This document shows positions 26,465 to 33,569 of a stretch of DNA of 42,118 nt, one piece after another (positions within the stretch are counted from its first letter, which is position 1; each line of letters opens with the position of its first letter). The stretch is from Candidatus Omnitrophota bacterium (GTDB lineage: Bacteria > Omnitrophota > Gorgyraeia > Duberdicusellales > 4484-171): assembly GCA_021735445.1 (NCBI GenBank), contig JAIPHA010000011.1:1-42118 (forward strand), written 5' to 3'. The position numbers were made by a program, and so were the translations under genes. The notes under the pieces were generated by a model, which searched no databases, was not told where the DNA came from, and worked only from the letters and a program-made list of their open reading frames with translations.

Positions 26465-27466
26465 TTATCTTTTTGTTAATTCAACTATCGAATACCATTG
26501 CTTGGGGTCAAAAAATTTTCTTTTAATTTCAAAACCGGATTTTTTAGTTAAGTAATTAATTTGGCCGGGGCTGAATTTATGAGAATTCTCTGTATGAATT
26601 GTTTCATTCTTTTTTATCCAAATATTATTTTCTAAGTAGGGAGAACTAACCATTAAATCTTTTTTTGCTTTAAGGTGCATTTCAATTCGGCAATAATCCT
26701 GATTATAATAGGCAAGATGGTTAAAATCTTTTGGATAAAAATCGGATTTAATTTTTTGATTTACGACATTTAGAATGTTTTGATTAAATTTTTCTGTAAC
26801 TTTTTGACTGTCATTATAAGCAGCTTCGATTATTTTCGGATTCTTTATCAAATCCAGACCAAGCAACAAGCGATCGCCTGGTTCCATGTTTTCTTTTAAA
26901 TTAATTAAAAAATTTAGAGATTTTTTTCGTGAAAGATTTCCGATTGTGCTGCCAAAAAAACAAAATAAACGTTTTTTTCTCTGGTAAGGCAGGCGGATTT
27001 GATCCAGAAAATTTGCAGCGATTCCGTGGACTTCAATTTCGGGAAAACAGTCTATTAAATTATTGGCTGATTTTTGGATTGCGCTTTGGCTAATATCAAT
27101 CGGTAGATAACGGATGGTTTTGCGGTTAATTGCCGGTATTGAATCAAAAAGAATTGAAATTTTTGAACAGTCTCCGCTGCCAATTTCAACAATATCAATG
27201 TCTTTGATGCCATCTGCAATTTGAGTACTCACTTCTGCTAATAATAACTTTTCTGTCCGGTTTAGGTAATATTCCGGCAAACGGGTAATCTCTTCGAATA
27301 GTTGAGACCCGGTTTCATCGTAAAAGTATACACTTGGTATAGACTTTTTGTTTTTTAACAGGCCATCAATAATTCTTTGGCAATCTTTTTTTTGGTCTAT
27401 CTCCGGAAGAAGATTTTCTATTTTAACTTGTGGTTTTAAGCGATAGGTTTTTTTGTCGATATTCAT
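26465..27466 (-). CDS. egtD: L-histidine N-alpha-methyltransferase (EgtD/EanA)
   Basis: SAM-dependent enzyme making hercynine (trimethyl-histidine), the first step to ergothioneine. The SAM site is DIVEIGSGDCSKIS. Residues I recall as binding histidine in Mycobacterium smegmatis EgtD (Tyr56, Asn166, Tyr206, Glu282, Ser284) all align at a constant +11: Tyr67 (PEYYLNRTE), Asn177 (GSTIGNLSR), Tyr217 (AAYND), and Glu293/Ser295 in HTENSHKF. 333 residues is the family length. No EgtB, EgtA, EgtC or EgtE gene is in the window; the upstream neighbour, 3 bp away, is an EanB-like rhodanese. The anaerobic EanA role is therefore likely. Confidence 0.92.
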   Translation of the reverse strand: MNIDKKTYRLKPQVKIENLLPEIDQKKDCQRIIDGLLKNKKSIPSVYFYDETGSQLFEEITRLPEYYLNRTEKLLLAEVSTQIADGIKDIDIVEIGSGDCSKISILFDSIPAINRKTIRYLPIDISQSAIQKSANNLIDCFPEIEVHGIAANFLDQIRLPYQRKKRLFCFFGSTIGNLSRKKSLNFLINLKENMEPGDRLLLGLDLIKNPKIIEAAYNDSQKVTEKFNQNILNVVNQKIKSDFYPKDFNHLAYYNQDYCRIEMHLKAKKDLMVSSPYLENNIWIKKNETIHTENSHKFSPGQINYLTKKSGFEIKRKFFDPKQWYSIVELTKR

Positions 27467-27469
27467 AAT

Positions 27470-28840
27470 CTATTTATCGGTTAAAAACTTTTCAGGCACT
27501 CCGGTTTGATAAGGATTGTTTTTATCGTTGCTCCACTGAAACCAGCCTCCGTCAAATACTGATATTTTAGTCCACCCCATCAACCAAGCAGCGAAAAAAG
27601 CTTCACTGGCTCTCCAGCCAGTACCGCAATAAAAAGCATTATGCTTATCTGGGGTGATACCTGTTTTCTGCCATGCTTTTTCAATTTGATGATATTCGCG
27701 CAGGCTATGATCAAGATTACGATAATTTTCCATATGATAGGCATCACTGCCACAATTTCCAAAGATTGCCCCGGGAATCCTTCCTTTTTTTCCAATGTAA
27801 TTATATCCGCTAGTTTGGCCAATAAACTCCGGCCAACTGCGCACGCTTATGAGGTTTTTATTTTCCGATTTCAAAATTTCCTTAGCTTCCTTAATATCAA
27901 TCATTACGCTTGGGTTAGCGGGAATTCTTGCACCAAAATTAACAACCGGATAATTTTTTGTTTCTTTTTTAGTAATTTTATACCCTTGATCTTGCCAGGA
28001 TTGGAGGCCGCCATTAAGAATCCGAATATCCTTAACTCCCGCATAATGGATGATTAAAGCAGTCCGGATTGCCCCCAGATGGCCGGCGCTGCTGCCGGGA
28101 AAGGGGTCGTTTTTGTTCGGGTAAGAAAATCTTCCGTACAAAACAACTGTTGTATTTGAAGTTATACCTAAATTTTCCAGAGTTTTTTTAATCTCTTTGC
28201 TGCTGCGTCGGTTCCAGGTTTCGGGTGATTCCAACGAATTGGTGTCAACTGCTAAAGCTCCTGGAATGTGGCCTTTATTGTAATCATCACGGTTCTGATA
28301 GTGGCAATGGCAAATTATAAATTTTTTGTTATTGTATTGAGGGGCCTGGCCGGTATCAATTAATTCTTTTAGCCATTTAGCCGGCACTAAATGCTTATGT
28401 TTAGCTAATTTATCTAAGGGGAAATTGGGATTTGTGCTCCATTGTTTGCAAAAATCATAGTAGACTCTAATATTGGGGTATCCGGCTTGTCTGAATTTAT
28501 GGGCAACCTGATCAATCTTATTTTTCTGGTAACCATAAAGAACCAAAGAATCCTCAGGTAATATATTTTTAGATTGAACAATTTCAATCCAGTCAATATA
28601 GCCAGACCATTTGTAAGCGATGTTCTTTGCTCCCCGGATATGTCCGCCCCGGGGTTCGCCGGCTAAAGCCCAACCATTGTAAGCATCGGGTGAACGGATG
28701 TCGATTATTTTTAATTCAGGATTTTCTAATTGTCGGCTAAGCTCTTCGCCGGAAATTCCTCTAGCTGATTTTTTCTTTTTATTTTTCAATTTATCTCCCA
28801 GCCAGTTTTGAAACCGTTCAAAATAAGAATTTCGGGCCAT
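27470..28840 (-). CDS. eanB: EanB-like multi-rhodanese sulfurtransferase (anaerobic ergothioneine synthase)
   Basis: EanB inserts polysulfide sulfur directly into the imidazole C-H of hercynine, without oxygen. The protein has about four rhodanese repeats in 456 residues (roughly 26-140, 150-290, 310-360, 385-450). The last holds FYCGTGWRASEAF with Cys405. Compared with the C. limicola EanB residues I recall, offset 7: Cys412 = Cys405, Tyr411 = Tyr404, Arg417 = Arg410, Tyr353 = Tyr346 (SGYNYIG), Cys370 = Cys363 (GNCGSD), Cys184 = Cys177 (FIICHCH). Cys339 corresponds to Ser332. The start overlaps the BON gene by 23 bp and has no ribosome-binding site, suggesting coupling. A thiosulfate or mercaptopyruvate sulfurtransferase is the alternative, but the adjacent egtD argues against it. 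Confidence 0.85.
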   Translation of the reverse strand: MARNSYFERFQNWLGDKLKNKKKKSARGISGEELSRQLENPELKIIDIRSPDAYNGWALAGEPRGGHIRGAKNIAYKWSGYIDWIEIVQSKNILPEDSLVLYGYQKNKIDQVAHKFRQAGYPNIRVYYDFCKQWSTNPNFPLDKLAKHKHLVPAKWLKELIDTGQAPQYNNKKFIICHCHYQNRDDYNKGHIPGALAVDTNSLESPETWNRRSSKEIKKTLENLGITSNTTVVLYGRFSYPNKNDPFPGSSAGHLGAIRTALIIHYAGVKDIRILNGGLQSWQDQGYKITKKETKNYPVVNFGARIPANPSVMIDIKEAKEILKSENKNLISVRSWPEFIGQTSGYNYIGKKGRIPGAIFGNCGSDAYHMENYRNLDHSLREYHQIEKAWQKTGITPDKHNAFYCGTGWRASEAFFAAWLMGWTKISVFDGGWFQWSNDKNNPYQTGVPEKFLTDK

Positions 28841-30344
28841 AATCGATATTTAATCTATTTTTTACATAGACTGCACCGCCTTCGTAGGCATTTTCCTGGG
28901 CAGCGCCCCATTCCCCCCAACTATCTACTTCGCCGGTTAAGGTAGCAACTCCATCTTCAACAGAGACGTTAATTTCATCTCTATCTACAAAAGGGCTCCA
29001 CCAAAGCTCGCTTCTAATTTCTTCGGCTATTTCCCAATCATTAAGGGTGGTTATGGTATCTGGATGAGTGTACCACTTGTATTCATAGATTGCGAAATCA
29101 TCTACATAGGGATCATGAATTTGAATATAAGTATTGTTTTCTACTGCAATGTTATTGTTTACAGAGGTTACGCCATAAACCTGGCTGGCTGTGTCTTCTG
29201 CTTCGGCTTTCTCAAAATACCAGTCAACTAAACCCGTAAGCGTTGCTTTGCCGTTGTTTACCTTAACCTCTACTTTGTCGTCTTCCAGGTAAGGATTTGT
29301 TTCAAGGCCGGTTTCCACTCTTGCTTCAATTTTGGCATCAGTTGGAGTGGAAGGCCTTACTTGTAACTGATTTTTGACCCGCCAAACACCGACAGTGTTT
29401 TTTGCAGTTTGAGTTGCAGAACGTTTTGCTTTTAAGCTTTCTACTTTTCCGGTTAAGGTGGCTATTCCCTTGTCAACAGAGACATCCACGTTTGCAACTA
29501 TTACTCTTGGATCATAGAAAAGCGCGTCTTCTACCGCATCTTCAATCTGCTGATCTGTTTTGTTCACATATTTATCTTTTCTGAAACGATCTTCGCGCGC
29601 CCAGCCTTCGACCTTTAAGCCGGAATTATCAACCGAATCTACTCCAGTTACCCAAGCTAAAGCATAGGCTTTGGATTTTTCAGCAAAACTGCCAACTGTA
29701 CCGGTTAAGCTAACATCCCCGTTATCAACTGCAATATCAATCAATGCATGATCAACGTATCGATTCCAGCTTAATCTGGCCTTAACATCTTGTTTTATTT
29801 CGTAATCACTGCGCTCAACAGGATATTCAATCTCGATCTTATTTTCTACTTCTTTTACCCCTTCTATTTTTTTTACTACCTTAGCTGCTAATTGCTGTTC
29901 AGCGTATGACTCAACCTGGCCGGTTAAAGCCACTTGTTGATTGTTAACTTCTGCCTCAATTTCCCAAGAATCTGTGGCAGAATTCCAAGCTAAGGTATTT
30001 TCGATATCCTGCTTTAACTCTGAATCTTTTACTTCAATTGCCTCTACTTTTAAATCATTAACTACTCCTCTTACTCCTTTGACAGTTGCGGCAAGCTTGG
30101 CTGCTCTTTCTTTGGTGAGGATATCTTCGACTGAGCCGTCTAAAATTGCAATACCGTCATTGACTTCGATGTCTATCCAATTTGAATCAATCCTTTGATC
30201 TTTGATTAAAGCATCCATCACAACTACGCCTATTGCCGGGTCAGGTAATTTTTCTTGGGCCAAAGCCATCTTTCCGCTACTAAACAGCGCCATTGCAGAA
30301 AAAACGATTAATATCCAGATATTATTTTTTTCGATTCTTTTCAT
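28818..30344 (-). CDS. Exported protein with six BON domains
   Basis: A signal peptide (about 1-29, hydrophobic 'IWILIVFSAMALFSSG', cleavage near ALAQ-E) is followed by six repeats of the BON fold, each about 70 residues with the pattern 'I-D-V-x-V-x-x-G-x-A-T-L-T-G-x-V' and a following 'A-x-x-V-x-G-V-x-x-V-x-N'. Approximate spans: 34-104, 108-178, 183-252, 263-333, 337-402, 437-503. BON domains bind phospholipid or envelope partners (OsmY-like proteins are osmotic-shock protectants). No lipobox. Good ribosome-binding site (AAGGAG). It is the first gene of the apparent ergothioneine operon and may simply share its stress regulation. The gap between repeats 5 and 6 is Tyr-rich. Confidence 0.88.
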   Translation of the reverse strand: MKRIEKNNIWILIVFSAMALFSSGKMALAQEKLPDPAIGVVVMDALIKDQRIDSNWIDIEVNDGIAILDGSVEDILTKERAAKLAATVKGVRGVVNDLKVEAIEVKDSELKQDIENTLAWNSATDSWEIEAEVNNQQVALTGQVESYAEQQLAAKVVKKIEGVKEVENKIEIEYPVERSDYEIKQDVKARLSWNRYVDHALIDIAVDNGDVSLTGTVGSFAEKSKAYALAWVTGVDSVDNSGLKVEGWAREDRFRKDKYVNKTDQQIEDAVEDALFYDPRVIVANVDVSVDKGIATLTGKVESLKAKRSATQTAKNTVGVWRVKNQLQVRPSTPTDAKIEARVETGLETNPYLEDDKVEVKVNNGKATLTGLVDWYFEKAEAEDTASQVYGVTSVNNNIAVENNTYIQIHDPYVDDFAIYEYKWYTHPDTITTLNDWEIAEEIRSELWWSPFVDRDEINVSVEDGVATLTGEVDSWGEWGAAQENAYEGGAVYVKNRLNIDYGPKFLF

Positions 30345-30427
30345 TTTTCATCTCCTTTTTAAAATCTTAACCACTATGAACTTATTTATGCTGAGCGCTT
30401 TAAAAACAGCGATTGTTTTCAATTAAC

Positions 30428-30490
30428 ATTATAAGAAATGTATTTCTTGGCGTAATTGGCAGTTTCTCCTCTTTACTGACTTTTTTCTAC
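30428..30490 (-). promoter_or_regulatory. Promoter region of the BON-eanB-egtD-sufS-sufE operon with shared upstream element
   Basis: The -10 is TATAAT (30428-30433). No good -35 is visible at normal spacing. Instead an element beginning GTAGAAAAAAGTCA (30490 down to 30477), then AGGAGA and GCCA, lies upstream, and the same element occurs at the same distance before the gene ending at 31380. A palindrome AGAAATGTATTTCT (30434-30447) touches the -10. An activator-dependent promoter is the simplest reading (inference). Confidence 0.5.
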
Positions 30491-30500
30491 AGTTATCCGG

Positions 30501-31043
30501 TCATTTTATTAGGATACGGATCAGAAAACAGACCCCGGCAGTAACCAGAGCGATAAAAGCCATCTTCAGGCCGGAAATTATAATATTTTTTTTGGAGAGA
30601 CGTCCGTAATAGACTCCTAAAACAACAAACAAAAGCAAGGTAACGATTATTGAAGCCATTAATGCTTGCTTGGCTTTTAAAAGGAAAAAAGGCAGGAGCG
30701 GGATTACCCCTCCTAAGAGAGTTGAAATACCGTCGGTTAGAGCACTTTTTTTAATTTTTCTTTTTATTTCTTTTTCTTTTCCGGTATTTCGAAGGTCAAT
30801 TAAAAGATCTTCTTCTAAATCTTTTAAATATTTATAGCCCGTTGCCTGTTCGGCTGAAAAAGCAGCGATAAGGTTAGAAGCAGCATTGGCTAAAGCGCCT
30901 GCCAACCCCGCAGAAATTATGAGCTCAATATTAGGATTAAATGCTCCAATTATAACTCCCATCACCGAAAGGCTTCCGTCAATCAAACCGCGATTTAAAT
31001 AACGGATTAAATTTATACCTTTATGAATCATGGAAAATAGCAT
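30501..31043 (-). CDS. VIT1/CCC1-type (ferritin-like superfamily) membrane transporter
   Basis: About five membrane segments in 180 residues. The N-terminal 'RGLIDGSLSVMGVIIGAF' and 'AGLAGALANAASNLIAAFSAEQATGY' match the VIT/CCC1 family, which moves Fe2+ or Mn2+ across membranes. A short charged cytoplasmic insertion (about 75-105) carries the acid and lysine stretch 'LKDLEEDLLIDLR', shorter than in plant VIT. The start overlaps the upstream DUF211 gene by 23 bp; an ATG four codons later is possible. Metal identity cannot be read from sequence. Confidence 0.75.
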   Translation of the reverse strand: MLFSMIHKGINLIRYLNRGLIDGSLSVMGVIIGAFNPNIELIISAGLAGALANAASNLIAAFSAEQATGYKYLKDLEEDLLIDLRNTGKEKEIKRKIKKSALTDGISTLLGGVIPLLPFFLLKAKQALMASIIVTLLLFVVLGVYYGRLSKKNIIISGLKMAFIALVTAGVCFLIRILIK

Positions 31044-31311
31044 CTTTTAGATTTTTCTTACTAGCGATTATCTTATCCACCGAATGTATTGAGCCTCCTA
31101 ATTCTTTTATCTTTTTACGAATTTCATCTAATTTTATATTTTCGCCTTGTAAAGATACTTTCAATGTTTCGGTTTTTGCATCAATCTCAATCACGGTTAT
31201 GTTTACTGTATCTACTCCCTCAATTTGTGAAATTTCTTTTCCGTACTCTTCAATCCCCGGAGATTGAGACTTTAAAACATCTAAAACAGCTACTTTAGTT
31301 AAACCGTTCAC
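31021..31311 (-). CDS. DUF211 family protein
   Basis: A 96-residue ferredoxin-like-fold protein of a family best known in archaea. Visible: 'KVAVLDVLKSQSPGIEEYGKEISQIEGVDTVNITVIEIDA', a pattern of alternating helix and strand, ending 'GGSIHSVDKIIASK'. The start is GTG at 31309-31311 with GGGAGG six bases upstream. It overlaps and probably is co-translated with the VIT-type transporter; a regulatory or metal-sensing role for it is plausible but unproven. Confidence 0.8.
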   Translation of the reverse strand: MNGLTKVAVLDVLKSQSPGIEEYGKEISQIEGVDTVNITVIEIDAKTETLKVSLQGENIKLDEIRKKIKELGGSIHSVDKIIASKKNLKDAIFHDS

Positions 31312-31379
31312 TCTCTGCCTCCCGCCTGTCTCTTGATAAAATTATTGTAGAAATTAGTTTTTAAAATGATTCAAAGATT

Positions 31380-32048
31380 TTATCGCCAGATAAAACTGAT
31401 TATCCTTCCACCTAAGGCAGTACCTGTGAAAAGATTAACTGCACCAATGATTAATATTGCAACAAAGATCAGGGTTAAGGGCACAAATTGAAGTAACGCT
31501 AAAACCCCTAAAATAATTGCAGCTATACCTGCTACTAACTGGGTGTCTGCAGCCCCCCGATTAATGTCTTTGATCAAGCGTCGAGTTGTTTCCCCAAATT
31601 CATCGGAGATTGCCAGGGTGTTGAGACGAAGGTTAACACTGCTGCTAATAACAACCGCAGCCCCCAATACTATTGCTGCAACTGCCATTAAAGTTAAGCT
31701 TCCTGTGTTTCTCATTCTAATTAAAGATATGATTGCCAAAATAATAGTTGTGCCTCCGCCTAAAGTTTCTGCGCCAACTCCTGAAGTAAATTCAGCTTTT
31801 TGAAAAATATTTTTTTCTTCGGTTCTTTCAATTAATTCCCGTAAATACGAAGCAATTGCAGCGCCTTTAAGCATCAAAGCTACTCCCAAAACTATTGCGG
31901 AAACATACAACATTAGATAGGGTTGTATCTTAGCTAATCCTAAAATTGATAATATTACTGCCGTAATCCCGGCAATTGCTTGCATCGCCGACCCACTTAA
32001 TACTGAAATCATACTCGGCCTATTTTTATAAGCTTCTCCACTAGCCAT
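31380..32048 (-). CDS. Six-helix membrane protein, unknown function
   Basis: 222 residues with about six hydrophobic segments arranged as three pairs, each holding a repeated 'A-I-V-L-G-x-A' or 'A-I-I-L-G-V-L' motif (about 45-60, 120-140, 180-220). It loosely resembles HdeD/DUF308 small membrane proteins, but I cannot claim the family. The frame extends to 32081; ATG at 32046-32048 is chosen for its strong site AGGAGG (32057-32062). Its upstream region shares a 37-nt element with the BON operon, suggesting common control. A charged cytoplasmic helix follows TM2 ('RELIERTEEKN'). Confidence 0.75.
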   Translation of the reverse strand: MASGEAYKNRPSMISVLSGSAMQAIAGITAVILSILGLAKIQPYLMLYVSAIVLGVALMLKGAAIASYLRELIERTEEKNIFQKAEFTSGVGAETLGGGTTIILAIISLIRMRNTGSLTLMAVAAIVLGAAVVISSSVNLRLNTLAISDEFGETTRRLIKDINRGAADTQLVAGIAAIILGVLALLQFVPLTLIFVAILIIGAVNLFTGTALGGRIISFIWR

Positions 32049-32094
32049 CACCGCCACCTCCTGTTTAATAAGGATTAACATTCTGGTAGTTATT

Positions 32095-32157
32095 ATTATC
32101 CAAACTATCGCAAGGACGACAACTGGCTTTGTCTCCTTTTTTTTGACTTTTTTCTAC
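32095..32157 (-). promoter_or_regulatory. Promoter region of the six-helix membrane protein with shared upstream element
   Basis: GATAAT (32095-32100) occupies the -10 position. GTAGAAAAAAGTCA (32157 down to 32144), AGGAGA and GCCA follow the same order and spacing as before the BON gene. The distance from the first base of the element to the -10 is 57 nt in both. Confidence 0.5.
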
Positions 32158-32198
32158 AAAATGCGCGATTGGGAGGCTAGAGTGTGGCTGGGATCATA

Positions 32199-32226
32199 TT
32201 GTCTTGGCTGAATAAAACTTTATAAT
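32199..32226 (+). promoter_or_regulatory. Candidate promoter of the PQ-loop protein gene
   Basis: TTGTCT (32199-32204), 16-nt spacer, TATAAT (32221-32226), 71 bp before the ATG. A second, weaker TATATT lies nearer the gene. Confidence 0.4.
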
Positions 32227-32297
32227 TAATTTTACTTTTAAGCATTTCTTTTCTAAACAATCTATGGTATATTATTTTCTAAAATAAAGGAAAATAT

Positions 32298-32579
32298 ATG
32301 ACAGAAAAAATAGCCTTAATTGCAGCGATTGTCCTTCCCTTCTGGAATATTCCTCTAATTGCTCGAATGGTAAAACGCAAGTCATCTGCTGACATTAGTT
32401 TGCATTGGGCCCTGGGGGTTTGGGTTTGTTTTATTCTAATGGCCCCGGAAGCTTTTAAGTCTAGCGACCTGGTTTGGAAAACCTTTAATATCGTAAACCT
32501 AGCCTTATTTAGCCTGGTAATAGGAGTAGTCCTCTACTACCGCCGAAAAAAGTTCTCCAATAAAAATAGCAACGATTAA
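32298..32579 (+). CDS. PQ-loop/SemiSWEET-like small membrane protein
   Basis: 93 residues with three hydrophobic segments, the size of one SemiSWEET subunit. The first two helices show the PQ-loop-like signature 'FWNIPLIARMVKRKSSADIS' followed by 'LHWALGVWVCFILMAP'. The canonical Pro-Gln is Pro-Leu here. SemiSWEETs dimerise to move sugars; relatives move amino acids. AAAGGAAA lies before the ATG. It is one of the few plus-strand genes, divergent from the membrane-protein gene and convergent with the next one. Substrate unknown. Confidence 0.7.
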   Translation: MTEKIALIAAIVLPFWNIPLIARMVKRKSSADISLHWALGVWVCFILMAPEAFKSSDLVWKTFNIVNLALFSLVIGVVLYYRRKKFSNKNSND

Positions 32580-32585
32580 TTAGAT

Positions 32586-32960
32586 TTAAGCCAAGAAGCC
32601 AAAATAGCTGAATAAAAGCCCCAGAGCAACCATAACAATTCCCCAAAGCCGGTTGTTTTTGTAGACATTTTTAAAAGATGAGATAGATTGTGGAAAGATT
32701 ATCAGCATTATCCCTTTAAAAAGCGATATCCAGGCAACAATAGTGATTAACACAGTCCAGTTTTTTACCCAAATATTGTGATAGGTTACCAAAATTACGC
32801 CTAATACTAAAGCCATAAATCCGCTGATATAGGTAAGCCCTTGTGAATTTTTAAAATCTTCAATTATTTTGGCAAAAGTGATTCTGCCGCAAAATACAGC
32901 GATACCCGCAGAAAGATAGATAAGAGCAAGGATTCTTGCTACTAAAATTGATAGTTCCAT
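32586..32960 (-). CDS. Four-helix membrane protein, conserved hypothetical
   Basis: 124 residues with four hydrophobic segments (about 3-25, 45-62, 68-88, 105-122). The central 'VLGVILVTYHNIWVKNWTVLIT' and 'LFKGIMLIIFPQ' resemble a widespread uncharacterised bacterial family. Good ribosome-binding site GAGGAGG. No catalytic or binding motif is seen, and no function can be assigned. Confidence 0.7.
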   Translation of the reverse strand: MELSILVARILALIYLSAGIAVFCGRITFAKIIEDFKNSQGLTYISGFMALVLGVILVTYHNIWVKNWTVLITIVAWISLFKGIMLIIFPQSISSFKNVYKNNRLWGIVMVALGLLFSYFGFLA

Positions 32961-33010
32961 TTCTACCTCCTCTTTTTTACTTTACCCCAGCTTTAACGTT
33001 TTTAATTAAA

Positions 33011-33523
33011 TCAGCTATTTTCTGAAAAAACTAAATGATCTTTTTCAATCTCTACCAGGGCTAGAAAGATTTGTTTAATTCTTGCATTTTCAGCTTCGTT
33101 AGCAGCTTTGCCATAAAACTGGATTGCTTTGGTTTCTCTAGCGTGTGATTCTTCTAAGTTTTTGCTATTGGTGTCACTGCAAGTATCGTCACCGGCGGGG
33201 ATGCTGTCGAGTTTTAATATCTTTTTCCAAATGCTTGCGTGTTCAGCTTCAACCTTCGCTAAAGCTTTAAAAAGTAATCTTCCATGCTCATCCTCTGAAT
33301 TATTTGACGCACAGGCATAAAAGGCAGCATTGCTAATTTCTACCTTCAAAGCATATTCGGCATTTGCCTTATCTGTATCATTTAACTCCAAATTAAAATT
33401 AACCTCGGCTTCTTTTATATCCTTGACATATTCTTTGTGCGCCCCGCAAAAAGGACAGTTGTCCGGGGCAGATTCTCCGATATAAGGGTCACCACAGATT
33501 TCGCATCTAAATAATTTTACCAT
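33011..33523 (-). CDS. Reverse rubrerythrin (N-terminal rubredoxin plus ferritin-like domain)
   Basis: Non-haem di-iron protein that reduces hydrogen peroxide in anaerobes. The N-terminal rubredoxin-like domain carries CEIC and CPFC (FRCEICGDPYI...NCPFCGAH). The ferritin-like bundle follows with the Glu/His pattern 'EDEHGRLLFKALAKVEAEH' and 'EESHARETKAIQFYGKAANEAENARIKQIF', 'EIEKDH'. The order of domains is the reverse of classical rubrerythrin, which is also present at 39053. 170 residues. AAGGAGG precedes the ATG. Electron donor not encoded next to it. Confidence 0.85.
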   Translation of the reverse strand: MVKLFRCEICGDPYIGESAPDNCPFCGAHKEYVKDIKEAEVNFNLELNDTDKANAEYALKVEISNAAFYACASNNSEDEHGRLLFKALAKVEAEHASIWKKILKLDSIPAGDDTCSDTNSKNLEESHARETKAIQFYGKAANEAENARIKQIFLALVEIEKDHLVFSENS

Positions 33524-33569
33524 AATTCCTCCTTTAGTTTTTTATTAATCCCTACCCAATTAAAAGTGG

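Noticed and set aside
26465-27466. Aerobic (EgtB-type) ergothioneine pathway
   Set aside because: No EgtB sulfoxide synthase or EgtE lyase is encoded here; the rhodanese neighbour fits the oxygen-independent route.
27470-28840. Simple thiosulfate or mercaptopyruvate sulfurtransferase
   Set aside because: The length (about four rhodanese units), the CGTGWR loop, the tyrosine positions and the adjacent egtD fit EanB better.
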